DNA of 64,000 nucleotides from Albidovulum sp. (GCA_020637635.1 JACKKB010000002.1:206001-270000); one strand, 5' to 3'. Numbered from the stretch's first letter, positions 53,977 through 63,286 are shown. Made by a program: numbers and translations. Notes: generated by a model not told the origin, from the letters alone.

Positions 53977-55157
53977 TGGACGTGATCCTGGTCGTCAACG
54001 CGGGGTCGTCCAGCCTGAAGTTCCAGTCCTTCGGTCTTGTCGATGGCGGATTGCAGCGACGTGTGCGCGGCCAGGTCGACGGGATCGGAGTCAGGCCCCG
54101 GCTCAGGATCGTCGATTCTGCAGGCGCCGTGCTGATCGACCGCAGCCATGAGGCCGCCGAAATCCCCGACCTGCCAGCCGCAATTGGCGTCCTGCGGGAC
54201 TGGTTGAAGACCCGCAAGGGCATCACCCTGCGCGCCATCGGCCACCGGGTCGTGCATGGAGGGCCGGATTTCGACCGCGCCGTGCTGATCGACGAGGATA
54301 TCCTGAACCGGCTCTCCCGCTATCAGACTCTGGCGCCCCTGCATCAGCCGAACAATCTGGCGCCGATCCGCCTGGCCATGGCGATCGCGCCCGACGCCCC
54401 GCAGGTCGCCTGTTTCGACACGGCATTCCACCGCCACCATGCCGAACATGTCAACTGCTATGCCCTGCCGCGCGCCTTCTACGACGAAGGCATCCGCCGC
54501 TACGGCTTTCACGGCCTCAGCTACGAATACATCGCGCAGGCCCTGTCCGAAACCGCGCCCGAGATCGCCGAGGGCCGCGTCATCGTCGCCCATCTGGGCA
54601 GCGGCGCCTCGATGTGCGCCTTGCAGGGTGGTCGCAGCGTCGAGACGACGATGGGGTTCACCGCGCTTGACGGCCTGCCGATGGGCACCCGCCCCGGCCA
54701 GCTCGACCCCGGCGTGGTGCTGCATCTGATCGAGGAAAAAGGCATGACCCCGGCCGAGATCACCCGCCTCCTCTATCGCGAGGCGGGGCTGAAGGGCCTT
54801 TCGGGCATCTCCAGCGACATGCGCGACCTTCTGACCAGCCCCGACCCGCGCGCCGCCCTTGCCATCGAGCATTTCGCCTATCGCTGCGGCCTCCACGCCG
54901 GCCAGTTGGCCGCGGCCCTCGGCGGGCTGGACGCCTTCGTGTTCACCGCCGGAATTGGCGAACATTCGCCCGAGATCCGCGCCCGCATCGCCGCGCGCCT
55001 TGCCTGGCTTGGCGCCGAGATCGACCCCGCTGCCAATGCCGCTGGCGCAACCTGCATTTCCACCCCTGCGAGTCGCCTCCCGATCCTGGTCATCCCTACC
55101 GACGAAGAACGGATGATCGCGCGCCACACCTTTGCACTGACGAGCGGCACCACGTGA
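53976..55157 (+). CDS. ackA: Acetate kinase
   Basis: 393 residues. Signature 1 LVVNAGSSSLKFQSF at the N terminus, GHRVVHGGPDF, CFDTAFHRHHAE, the second signature YGFHGLSYEYIAQ, VIVAHLGSGASMCAL and TMGFTALDGLPMGTRPGQLD, and FTAGIGEHSPEIRA near the end. It makes ATP and acetate from acetyl phosphate. With the preceding transferase it forms a full substrate-level phosphorylation route, the second such route in this island after the arginine deiminase genes. Intact, unlike the arc genes. Confidence 0.95.
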   Translation: MDVILVVNAGSSSLKFQSFGLVDGGLQRRVRGQVDGIGVRPRLRIVDSAGAVLIDRSHEAAEIPDLPAAIGVLRDWLKTRKGITLRAIGHRVVHGGPDFDRAVLIDEDILNRLSRYQTLAPLHQPNNLAPIRLAMAIAPDAPQVACFDTAFHRHHAEHVNCYALPRAFYDEGIRRYGFHGLSYEYIAQALSETAPEIAEGRVIVAHLGSGASMCALQGGRSVETTMGFTALDGLPMGTRPGQLDPGVVLHLIEEKGMTPAEITRLLYREAGLKGLSGISSDMRDLLTSPDPRAALAIEHFAYRCGLHAGQLAAALGGLDAFVFTAGIGEHSPEIRARIAARLAWLGAEIDPAANAAGATCISTPASRLPILVIPTDEERMIARHTFALTSGTT

Positions 55158-55687
55158 TTTCAGTGCCTGTGATCATGTAACTTCCGAACAGCTCTTCCCT
55201 GGGCTTGCGTGTTCCTGCAATGCTCCTAATTGCCCCTTCCCGTCCCGATTCCCAGCTCCGCCGATCTGCAATTTGTACTCCCAGATTGAGCTACCCCCCG
55301 AAAATCGGACAGTGGCGAAAGCTATGATCTGACATCTGCTGGCCTCCAAGGACGAGGAGACCATGAACGACGCACGGCGCATTCGATCCTCGCGCTCGAG
55401 GATTGTGCCGTCGCGACTTCCGGCGACTACCGTCACCGCGTCGAGGTACGAGGGCAGAGCCTCTCGCATACCATGTTCTCCAGGCAGGCGGGGACCTGGC
55501 GGCGCGCCTGCGCCTCGACGCGCTGTTTCGATGCGCGAGGCGGAGGGCATCCGACCCCGTGCAATCGGCGCCCTGTTCGGCGGCCCGATATCCGGCCTCG
55601 CGCACCGGTTCGGGGCGCGTCAGATCGCCGCCGTCGCTCTGCGTCGCCATCGCCGGCAACGTCTGGGCGACCGGCGACAGGGGCGCG
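55158..55687. other. Intergenic stretch with possible insertion-sequence debris
   Basis: 530 bases between converging genes with no gene I can support. At about 55289 the sequence CCCCCCGAAAATCGGACAG resembles the termini of some IS3-type elements and is followed by a short ATG frame after GAGGAGA (55363). Nothing downstream continues as a transposase, so only an end fragment is plausible. The rest is GC-rich without clear features. Confidence 0.35.
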
Positions 55688-57592
55688 TCAGCCCCGCGGC
55701 TTCGGCCGGCGGATCGGGTCGGACAGGAGCCTGAGCCCGTTCAGCACGACTAGCACCGTTCCGCCCTCGTGGCCGATCACCGCCAAGGGTAGCGGCAGGT
55801 CGAAGAACAGGCCGCCGATGACCAGCACCAGCATCGCGCCGATGGCGAAGACCAGATTCTGGCGGATGACGGCGGAAGCACGGCGCGATAGACGGTGCGC
55901 GTCGGCCAGCCGCTCCATGTCCTCGGACAGCAGCGCCACATCGGCCGCCTGAAGCGCGACCTCCGACCCGGCGGCACCCATGGCGATGCCGACATCGGCG
56001 CGGGCGAGCGCCGCCGCGTCGTTCACGCCGTCGCCGACGAAGGCAACCTTTCCGTCTCGGGTCAGCTCTGCAATCCGGCGCACCTTGTCCTCGGGCAGCA
56101 TCCCGGCATGGATCTCGTCAGGCACAAGCCCCAGCTCGCCGCCGATCCGCAGCGCCACCGGGCGACGATCCCCGGTCATCATAACGATGCGGCGAACCCC
56201 GCCGCGGCGCAGGGCGGCCAGGGCGGCGGCCGAACTCGGCCTCGCCTCGTCCGCGACGCAGACAGCGCCGAGGACCCTCTGGCCGCGCCCCAGATAGACT
56301 ACGGTCTGCGCCGTATCCGCCAGCACCTGCAACGCGGCATGGTCGATCCGGGCGCCCATCTCCTCGGCCAGATAGGGGTTGCCGGCCCAGAGGGGGCCGT
56401 CCTCGTCCCGTCCGAGGATGCCGAACCCGGGCCGTGCCGTTGCGTCCACGACCTTCGCCGCCGCAAGCCCGCGCGCCCCGGCCTCGCGGGCGATGGCGGC
56501 AGCGATATGGTGTTCCGACCCGGCCTCCAGCCCGGCCAGCAGCGACAGGAACCCGGCCTCGTCGCCGTCGAGCGCCACCACCCGCGTCACCGCCGCGCGG
56601 CCGGTGGTCAGCGTTCCGGTCTTGTCGAAGGCGAAGGTTTCGACACTCGCCAGGGTTTCCAGCGCCGCCCCGCCCTTGAAGAGCACGCCGCCGCGCGCCG
56701 CCGCCGACAGCGCCGACAGGATCGCGGCCGGGACCGAGATGACGATGGCGCAGGGGCTGGCCGCGACCAGCAGCGTTGCCGCCCGGTAGAGCGCCTGTTC
56801 CCAGTCGCGGCCCATCCACCAGAAGGCGGCGAAGGCGATCACCGCCCCGGCCATGACCGCGACCGTATAGCGCTGCCCGAACCATTCGCTGAACCGCTCG
56901 GAGGGGGCGCGGGCGGCCTGCGCCTCGGTCACCAGCCGGATCATGCGGGCGATGGTGCTGTCGCCGACCGTGTTCGTGACGGTCATGTCCATCACGCCGT
57001 CGAGATTGACCGTAGCCTCGAAGACCTGTGCGCCCGCCTCCTTCGATACGGGCATGGATTCGCCGGTGATGTTGGCCTCGTCGATGCCGCCGCGCCCGGT
57101 GAGAACCACGCCGTCGCTCGGCACCCGTGCGCCGGGCCGCAGCACCACCACGTCGCCGACGGCCAGTTCCCCGGCGGCGACTTCCTCGACCGCGCCGCCC
57201 GCGGTTCTGCGCAGCGCCGTCTCGGGGCGCAGCGCCATCAACGCCTCGATGGCCCGCCGCGCCCGGCCGAGTGCCCGCTCCTCAAGCGTGGTGGAGATGC
57301 TGAACAGCGTCAGCAGCACCGCGCCCTCGAACGGTGCGCCGACCACCGCCGCAGCGATGGCGGCGGCGATCATCAAGAGGTCGATGTCGAGAACATGCTC
57401 GCGCCACAGTTCCGAAACCGCGCGCCAGGCGGTCGGAAACCCGCCCGCCAGATAGACCAGCGCCAGCCCCGGAGCCAGCAAGGCGCCAAGAATCTCGTGC
57501 GCCGGCCACCGTCCGGCCACGGCCATCGCCATGCCGAGTACTGTGGCGAGCGAGAGGACCAGCGACAGGTCAACGGGCAGGGATCGCTTCAT
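55688..57592 (-). CDS. P1B-4 type metal-exporting ATPase (CoaT/CtpD-like)
   Basis: 634 residues from ATG 57592. Actuator motif NITGESMPVSKEAG, metal-site motif SPC (LLVAASPCAIVISVP, about 281), phosphorylation site DKTGTLT (about 322) and GDGVNDAAALA. The last helices carry HEGGT (about 607). SPC together with HEGGT defines the P1B-4 group, which exports Co2+, Fe2+ or Zn2+ and has few helices and no N-terminal metal-binding domain, as here. An in-frame extension upstream is polar and unlikely. No metal-responsive regulator is next to it. Confidence 0.93.
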   Translation of the reverse strand: MKRSLPVDLSLVLSLATVLGMAMAVAGRWPAHEILGALLAPGLALVYLAGGFPTAWRAVSELWREHVLDIDLLMIAAAIAAAVVGAPFEGAVLLTLFSISTTLEERALGRARRAIEALMALRPETALRRTAGGAVEEVAAGELAVGDVVVLRPGARVPSDGVVLTGRGGIDEANITGESMPVSKEAGAQVFEATVNLDGVMDMTVTNTVGDSTIARMIRLVTEAQAARAPSERFSEWFGQRYTVAVMAGAVIAFAAFWWMGRDWEQALYRAATLLVAASPCAIVISVPAAILSALSAAARGGVLFKGGAALETLASVETFAFDKTGTLTTGRAAVTRVVALDGDEAGFLSLLAGLEAGSEHHIAAAIAREAGARGLAAAKVVDATARPGFGILGRDEDGPLWAGNPYLAEEMGARIDHAALQVLADTAQTVVYLGRGQRVLGAVCVADEARPSSAAALAALRRGGVRRIVMMTGDRRPVALRIGGELGLVPDEIHAGMLPEDKVRRIAELTRDGKVAFVGDGVNDAAALARADVGIAMGAAGSEVALQAADVALLSEDMERLADAHRLSRRASAVIRQNLVFAIGAMLVLVIGGLFFDLPLPLAVIGHEGGTVLVVLNGLRLLSDPIRRPKPRG

Positions 57593-57740
57593 GTCAGGCT
57601 CCTGGCTGGCACAAGTGCTGGCTGGGTTCGAGAATCGTTCATGTGGGCTTCTTGCCCCGCGATGCAAGCGCCGCGATGGCGGTCCAGATGCAGGTGCGCA
57701 CGGACGCTATCCTGCCGGCCCGCCGCCGACGATCGTCCAC

Positions 57741-58070
57741 CGTGTCGAGAAGGAGCTGACTCTGATCCGCGAGGTGGACTAGGCGCCCTATTTCCAGACC
57801 GTACATGACATCGTGCAGTTTGCCAGATCGAAGGGCATCCTCTGTCAGGGCCGCGGCTCGGCGGCGAATTCCGTGGTCTGCTATCTTCTGGGCATCACCG
57901 AGGTCCCGCCCGAGAGCATCGCCCTGATCTTTGAGCGGTTCATCAGTAAGGAACGCGGCGAGCCGCCGGATATCGACGTCGATTTCGAACATGAGCGCCG
58001 GGAAGAGGTGATCCAGTGGAACTATGACCGCTATGGCCGCGAGCGCGCCGGACTGACGGCAACCGTGATC
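57741..58070 (+). pseudogene. dnaE2: Fragment of error-prone polymerase DnaE2 (ImuC)
   Basis: About 110 codons of the catalytic palm of DnaE2: GILCQGRGSAANSVVCYLLG and GEPPDIDVDFEHERREEVIQ, which hold the metal-binding aspartates. The frame is interrupted by TAG at 57780-57782 in place of an expected tyrosine (VDxAPYFQTVHDIV). The 5' two hundred or so and the 3' six hundred or so codons of the normal gene are missing; after about 58070 the frame runs into phage sequence. A dead remnant carried by recombination. Confidence 0.9.
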
Positions 58071-58244
58071 CAGGCTGCCGGCGTCGAGGTCGCGCGGGAG
58101 GTGCTCGCCGAGGCGCAGGGGGCCATCCAGCCGCTGGTGCCTTACCTCGACACCCTGCGCTGGCTGCTGATCGCCGTGGCGCTCGCCGGCATCGCCGTCA
58201 CCATCCATGCCCGCATCGACGACTGGAAGCGGGGGCGGCGGTGA
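58071..58244 (+). pseudogene. C-terminal end of a phage lysis protein
   Basis: 58 codons fused in frame to the dnaE2 fragment. They contain one helix (TLRWLLIAVALAGIAVTIHA) and a basic end (RIDDWKRGRR), the usual tail of membrane-anchored endolysin/holin-type proteins placed before spanin genes in alphaproteobacterial prophages. The N-terminal part has been replaced by dnaE2 sequence. GTGA overlap with the next gene survives. Confidence 0.6.
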
Positions 58245-58510
58245 TTGCCGGGCTGGGTGCCGCGTTCGCCGGATCGGCGTGGGGGCGCAGGGCGGCGGGG
58301 ATCCTCCTCGCCGGTGCTGCGATCCTCCTGTTCATGGTGAACCTGCGCCGGGCAGGCGAGCGCGCCGGCCGTGCCGCCGAGCGCTTGGAAACACGGGAGA
58401 GAAGTAATGCCGTCCACCGCCGGATGCTGGAAGCCGCCAGCCGCCGCCCCGCTGATCGCGATGCTCTCGCTGAGCGGTTTGCTGGAAGCCGCCAGCCGCC
58501 GCCCCGCTGA
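58241..58510 (+). pseudogene. i-spanin-like gene, frame broken by a tandem duplication
   Basis: Starts at GTG 58241 and has an N-terminal helix (AAGILLAGAAILLFMVNL) followed by a charged coil (RRAGERAGRAAERLETRERS), the form of phage inner-membrane spanins. The expected ending RDALAERLRGGRF lies in another frame because a 55-base duplication intervenes; the gene instead ends with FAGSRQPPPR. Spanins join inner and outer membranes during lysis. Confidence 0.7.
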
Positions 58511-58553
58511 TCGCGATGCTCTCGCTGAGCGGTTGCGCGGCGGGCGGTTCTGA
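58407..58553 (+). pseudogene. o-spanin start fused to the i-spanin ending
   Basis: ATG 58407 (GGAGAG before it) is the natural start of the embedded outer-membrane spanin, whose signal peptide ends LSLSGC. After the first copy of the 55-base duplication this frame switches to the i-spanin ending LAERLRGGRF, giving a 48-residue chimera without the lipoprotein cysteine. Confidence 0.6.
58426..58535. repeat. 55-base tandem duplication
   Basis: 58426-58480 is repeated at 58481-58535 with only the last base different. 55 is not a multiple of three, so both overlapping spanin frames are shifted. Confidence 0.95.
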
Positions 58554-58713
58554 CAGCGGCGGGCCGGGGGCCTGTCCGCCGGTGGTCACCTACACCACCG
58601 CCGAACAGGTCCGCGCGGCCAGGGAGGTCGAGGCTCTGCCGGAGGGGGCGATGCTGGTCCGCATGCTCAGCGACTATGCGGTGCTGCGGGACCAGGCCAG
58701 GGCGTGCGGGTGA
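58516..58713 (+). pseudogene. o-spanin-like lipoprotein body, separated from its start
   Basis: 65 codons from the internal ATG 58516: short hydrophobic start, lipobox-like LSGC and a body CPPVVTYTTAEQVRAAREVE, DYAVLRDQARACG, typical of small Rz1-like lipoproteins in alphaproteobacterial phages. Its proper signal peptide lies in front of the duplication in another frame. It could still be made from ATG 58516 with a shortened signal. Confidence 0.6.
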
Positions 58714-58910
58714 AAGCCGGGCCGGGTGGTGTCCCCGCGGGAAGCGCAGGGCGCCTCGACCGCAAGGCAGCGCCCGGCCCGGTTCACAGCTTCACAAGGT
58801 CAAAGAGCCGCAGGGGATTCGCTGCAGGGACATGGTGGCACGGCGGGGCCTCATCTGTCGCGCCCGCCGATGGGCACAGTTGTGCACCTGCCAGGGCGTG
58901 CCCTTCGCCA

Positions 58911-60227
58911 TCACGGCAGTGCGGGCGACATTTCTTCGATGCCAGTCAGGATCCGGCCACGAACGCGATCCAAAAGGTCGGCGCCAGTGGAGATGTCGAA
59001 GCTCGCCGTTTCCAGCAGTGTTTCCTGACCCGTCACCCGGAACCGCGCGCGGATCCCTTCTTCGTCACCCAGTCCCGCATGGTGGGGATAAAGCAGCGTC
59101 AGCCGCGGGGCCTTGTAGAGGTGGGCATAGGCCATCATCTGATAGACGTCCGCCTGGGAGACCCCCTGTTTCGGATCGTCGATCCGGTCGGAAATGCGTT
59201 TCCACTTGGTGTCGATCACATGGGCGACCTGACCAGCGCGCCAGATCAGGATGTCGGGCTTGGTCTGAAACACCGCCCGATCATCATCAAGCGACGTCAG
59301 ACAGAACAGGCGGCCACCCTGCAGGGTCACGCGGAATTCGGACCCTGCCAGCGCCCGCGCTACCAGACGGCCTATGTATTCCTCGAACAGGGCATTCATC
59401 TCGAACAGCAGTGCCGCTCCCTGCCCTGAACCGGCACTGGTGGTCTGGTATCGGTTACGCAGGAACAGCTGCGCCATTCCAAAGAGTTCCTGCCACGCGC
59501 TGTTCGTGCGGTCGATGACAACATCGTCCCACCGCAGGGCGGGGACCTGCACCTCTGCGACATCGGCATAGACGAAGGCCAGTTCCCGCAGCCGCTGCAC
59601 ATTCGTCGCGTTGCGCGACATGCCCGCCAGATGCGCGATGGTCGCCTTCATGATGCGGTTGAGGGCGATATCCTCGGACAACTCGTCATAGCGGCACGCC
59701 AGGCGGCCCGGGTTTGCAAGATGTCGGGTGAACTGACGCGGGATATCCAGCGATCCCCGCAAGGTCGGCAGGTCGTCGTCGTGGAGGGTATAGCGCCGTG
59801 GCATGCCCCGGCGCACCGCCTCGGTCAGCTTGTCGCAAAAGATGCGGATCAGGATTTCCAGCAGCGTTTCGCGCTGCCAGTCGAGGTCGGTCATGCGTCC
59901 AGTCTGGATCTTCAGGTCGAGGGCCACCGCAAGCATGTGGACGAGGCGCTTGCGGATTTCGCGCGTCTCTTGCGCTGAGCCTTCCTTTTCGCCGACGTCG
60001 ATCTTCGGCAGGATTTCCAGTGTGCAGCCCGGCACCGCCAGAACGCCAACCACCCCACGCGCCCGCAGATCATGGCGGCGATCCTCCAGAACGCCGCCGC
60101 CGCCGCGCCCGGCGAAGGAGGATGCCTTGGCCAGTGCCACAAGGCGCTGGGCCAGGGGCGGCGGAATGCATCCTTCCCCATCGCCATGGGGCAAAGTCTC
60201 CCATTCGCGAACGGAGTAGGCGGGCAT
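58911..60227 (-). CDS. mcrC: McrC-like nuclease subunit of a modification-dependent restriction system
   Basis: 438 residues. N-terminal beta domain (CTLEILPKIDVGEK) and a C-terminal PD-(D/E)xK nuclease: FQTKPDILIW (D), then HVIDTKWKRI (D-x-K) at about 320-340, followed by DVYQMMAYAHLY. McrC gives the nuclease activity to the McrB ring. Its ATG shares one base with the mcrB stop (TGATG), so the subunits are coupled. Intact. Confidence 0.92.
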   Translation of the reverse strand: MPAYSVREWETLPHGDGEGCIPPPLAQRLVALAKASSFAGRGGGGVLEDRRHDLRARGVVGVLAVPGCTLEILPKIDVGEKEGSAQETREIRKRLVHMLAVALDLKIQTGRMTDLDWQRETLLEILIRIFCDKLTEAVRRGMPRRYTLHDDDLPTLRGSLDIPRQFTRHLANPGRLACRYDELSEDIALNRIMKATIAHLAGMSRNATNVQRLRELAFVYADVAEVQVPALRWDDVVIDRTNSAWQELFGMAQLFLRNRYQTTSAGSGQGAALLFEMNALFEEYIGRLVARALAGSEFRVTLQGGRLFCLTSLDDDRAVFQTKPDILIWRAGQVAHVIDTKWKRISDRIDDPKQGVSQADVYQMMAYAHLYKAPRLTLLYPHHAGLGDEEGIRARFRVTGQETLLETASFDISTGADLLDRVRGRILTGIEEMSPALP

Positions 60228-62722
60228 CAGGCGGCGAACTCGGAGAAGTCGAACTGGTCTTTCACCCGCCAGCGCAGTCTTTCACCGCTGAAATCATCAG
60301 CGGCGATGCCGGGAGGCGCGGCCAGGCGGCGGGCTTCCAGAAACCGGGACGGGCCTTGCGGGCCATCGCCCAGAACGGCAGCCACCTTCGACCAATCCTC
60401 GTAGAAGTATTCGGACAGGAGGGGAATGACCTTGTGCCGCATGACGTCCTCGACGGCCCCAAGCGATGTGCAGCCAGTGAAATAGGCGTGCCCGATCTGG
60501 TGTTCGCGGTCGAAGAGATACTCGATGCGATCGTTGATCGTGGTCAGCAGTTTCTGCAGGTTGATCCCGCCGACATTCGGGGACAGGACCGCCGGGTTCG
60601 GCATCAATTCCTTGAAGGTGAACCGACGGCGCAGGGCGGTGTCCAGCAGCGCAATCGAGCGGTCGGCCGTGTTCATGGTGCCGATGATGTGCAAGTTCTG
60701 CGGCACGCCGAAGCGCTTCTTCGAATAGGGCAAGGTCAGCTGGATTTCGTCGCGCCTCCCGAGCCGCTTGTCCGGTTCCAGGAGCGTGATCAATTCCCCG
60801 AAAACCTTCGAGATATTGGCACGGTTGATCTCATCGATGATCAAGACGAAGGGTGTTTCGTCGCCAGGTTCTGACGCCCCGAGCGGAACTCCAGCGTTCA
60901 ACAGCTGCTTAATGGCCGCAATATCCAGCCGGGCCTTGCTCAGAGAATAGATCGTATCGCGCGCGAATTCCGAGTCATGGATTTCCTGCCATGGCCGACC
61001 TTCAGGATCGGACCAGATCCAGTTCACCGCGCGCCGGTGATTGTAGCCGGTCGAGCGCTGCTGATATTCATAGGGCCCCGAAACAATCCCGATGGCCCTG
61101 AAGCGTGACTTGCCCTTCGAGACGATGAATAAGTCACCTTCCTGAACTTGATTGCGGAACATATGGAGCATCCGCGGCTCCTTCGGTTGAGAGCCAGGTT
61201 CGGTTTCCAGTCGACGCTCGATTTCCTCGAAGCTGTCGTACTTCGGATCAGTCCAATCGACGGAATTGAACCCGAACAGGGCAATGCCTGTTTCGAGGCT
61301 TTCCTCGAAGACCTGCTCACCGGATTTGTCGCTCATGCTTCCGAGCGACATCTGAAAGACATTGCGTCCCTCCAGCGAAATCGGCTCTCGGCCAGTGTTC
61401 GGCGTGGCCTGTGGCATGGCGCGCGCAAAGGCGCCTGTCCCTGCGCGCCGCGCGATACGCTGAAAAATTCCGGCAACAGGCTCCAGACGAAAGCCCGCGC
61501 CATTATCCGGAACTTCCTCTCCATCGACGCTGGGCCTCAGCCCCTCGACAAATTCCTCGTATGACATCGATTGGTGGAAGGTCACGAACTCGATCCGGCC
61601 CTCGGACATCAAGCGCCGGTATTCTGCCATCAACCGATATCGGTTCTCTTCGCCAAAGAGATCAGCGACAACAGCGTCGCCCAGACAGATGCGAACCGCC
61701 TCCCACGCTGTCTGGTAGGTCTTGCCGGTGCCGGGAGGTCCGTAGAGGATCAGGTTGGTGGTCGCAGTATGAACGGCGTGCGGCATGGGCTTGTCCTTCG
61801 CGGCCCCGTCCTGGGTCAGGACGAAGGTGTATTCGGTCGTGGTGCTGCGTTCCGGCCCGGACCGTGTAGGCGCCGGTACCGAGGCAAGCTTCTGGAACAT
61901 CTCGCCTTCCAGCGCCTGGCAGACGTTCGCCCAGTTCTTCACAAGGCCCGCCATGTCATGCAGGTCTCCGGCGCGGATCGTAACCGCAGAAAGCCCGGCT
62001 TCCCGAGCAGGCTCGATGAAGTAGTTCAGGGCGACGAGCCGCGCGCGTTCCGCCCCGCGCATCAGATGGGTGTGTTGGTCGGGAAGCGGCAACGGCGTGT
62101 CATGCTGATCGACGATGACGTAGCCCGCGGCATGCAGCCTTGCAGCCGCATCCCCTGGTTGGCTCCACCCGCCATTGAATGTGCTCGCCGCCTTGCCCAG
62201 AAGGTATCCGACAATCGGTTTCGTCGGAAAGCGCTTGTCCTGGCGCGGGCGGGTCGACCGCACCCAAAATTCCTTTGGCTCTCCGAAGCTTGAGAACGCA
62301 TCGGCATGGGCACCTGACGTGCGAAACTGGTCGTAGGCGTCCATCGCAGCCTCGATCCGGTCGCGAGAGAAGGCGTCATCCTCACCCCCTGCTCCCTTGC
62401 GAAGTATCCGGTATCCCAGAGCCTCAAGTCTGGCGAAGGATTGCGCCTCTCCGAAGCCGTTGAAGAACTCCTTCGCTGCGAGGGCGCAGCCATCGGGTAG
62501 ATGCCCCAAGGCGGCTGCGACTGTCGCCTTCGCCGGATAGGACTGCTCCTTGCCACCATCGCTGACCCAGACTTGCGGGCTTGCAAAGCCACCGCCGGCG
62601 AGGAAGGCCTTAAGGCCCAACTGATCGCACTCCCGCATCGCGGCATCGACTTCCTTGCGGGTGAGGCGGTCGACCAATGCCTGGTGTTGTGCCTTGTCGG
62701 GCACATTGGACTGTTCGGTCAA
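60227..62722 (-). CDS. mcrB: McrB-like AAA+ GTPase with N-terminal recognition domains
   Basis: 831 residues. Two related N-terminal domains in tandem (about 15-105 and 115-200; YPAKATVAAALGHLPDG and FPTKPIVGYLLGKAAST are equivalent), similar to the sulfur-recognition module of ScoMcrA as I recall it. Then Walker A LYGPPGTGKTYQT (about 330), FVTFHQSMSYEEFVEG, and after an insert DEINRANISKVFGEL (about 625) and GTMNTADRSIALLDTALRRR. The insert (about 450-570; QVQEGDLFIVSKGKSRFRAI, GPYEYQQRS) looks like an EVE-type fold that reads modified bases. It cuts foreign modified DNA with McrC. Last island gene before the tRNA. Confidence 0.9.
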   Translation of the reverse strand: MTEQSNVPDKAQHQALVDRLTRKEVDAAMRECDQLGLKAFLAGGGFASPQVWVSDGGKEQSYPAKATVAAALGHLPDGCALAAKEFFNGFGEAQSFARLEALGYRILRKGAGGEDDAFSRDRIEAAMDAYDQFRTSGAHADAFSSFGEPKEFWVRSTRPRQDKRFPTKPIVGYLLGKAASTFNGGWSQPGDAAARLHAAGYVIVDQHDTPLPLPDQHTHLMRGAERARLVALNYFIEPAREAGLSAVTIRAGDLHDMAGLVKNWANVCQALEGEMFQKLASVPAPTRSGPERSTTTEYTFVLTQDGAAKDKPMPHAVHTATTNLILYGPPGTGKTYQTAWEAVRICLGDAVVADLFGEENRYRLMAEYRRLMSEGRIEFVTFHQSMSYEEFVEGLRPSVDGEEVPDNGAGFRLEPVAGIFQRIARRAGTGAFARAMPQATPNTGREPISLEGRNVFQMSLGSMSDKSGEQVFEESLETGIALFGFNSVDWTDPKYDSFEEIERRLETEPGSQPKEPRMLHMFRNQVQEGDLFIVSKGKSRFRAIGIVSGPYEYQQRSTGYNHRRAVNWIWSDPEGRPWQEIHDSEFARDTIYSLSKARLDIAAIKQLLNAGVPLGASEPGDETPFVLIIDEINRANISKVFGELITLLEPDKRLGRRDEIQLTLPYSKKRFGVPQNLHIIGTMNTADRSIALLDTALRRRFTFKELMPNPAVLSPNVGGINLQKLLTTINDRIEYLFDREHQIGHAYFTGCTSLGAVEDVMRHKVIPLLSEYFYEDWSKVAAVLGDGPQGPSRFLEARRLAAPPGIAADDFSGERLRWRVKDQFDFSEFAA

Positions 62723-62864
62723 GGGCAGAATCCGTCGTCGTCAATTCACCGTCTGGAACCACGGGCCGATGATGGCCGGAAGCAAGGAGGTGCGCAACTG
62801 CGAGTTGCCCGCCGCTGCCTGCGGCTGCGGGCTTATGCGTCCTGTTGCGGTTTTTCTGGTGTCG

Positions 62865-62884
62865 TGTTGATGTGGCGTTGATGT
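62865..62884. repeat. Arm-type tandem repeat, right inner copy
   Basis: GTTGATGTGGCGTTGATGTA, two GTTGATGT units 11 bases apart, 67 bases before the end of the tRNA gene. Nearly identical to 13959-13978 and similar to 13687-13706. Confidence 0.6.
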
Positions 62885-62949
62885 AGAGTGGGACGCCGAT
62901 AACCCGACGGTTTACGTCAGGTTCTAACTTGCTGATATCTTGTGAATTT

Positions 62950-63027
<78 letters not shown>

Positions 63028-63099
63028 CCAATTCCGGCCCGGAACATTCGAGAGTTGCGTGGGCCGCATCGTATCGAGAGACACTTGTGTTTCTTACTA

Positions 63100-63216
63100 G
63101 GTTTGGCGGCGACCTACTCTCCCACGTCTTGAGACGCAGTACCATTGGCGCGACGGCACTTAACGGCCGAGTTCGGGATGGGATCGGGTGTTTTGCTCGT
63201 GCTATGACCACCAAAC
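63100..63216 (-). rRNA. rrf: 5S ribosomal RNA
   Basis: About 117 bases; ends pair as GGTTTGG/CCAAACC and the body contains CCCATCCCGAACTCGGCCGT (reverse strand), typical of alphaproteobacterial 5S. Lies between 23S and tRNA-fMet on the minus strand. End points are estimated to within a few bases. Confidence 0.95.
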
Positions 63217-63286
63217 CGAGAAAGAAACACGAAACAACCAACGTCCAAGCGCTTTGTCCAGGGAAGTCTGGCTTCTGCTGGATCAA

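Noticed and set aside
55895..57808. 637-codon plus-strand frame
   Set aside because: Antisense to the metal ATPase with intact P-type motifs; composition typical of a GC-rich shadow frame.
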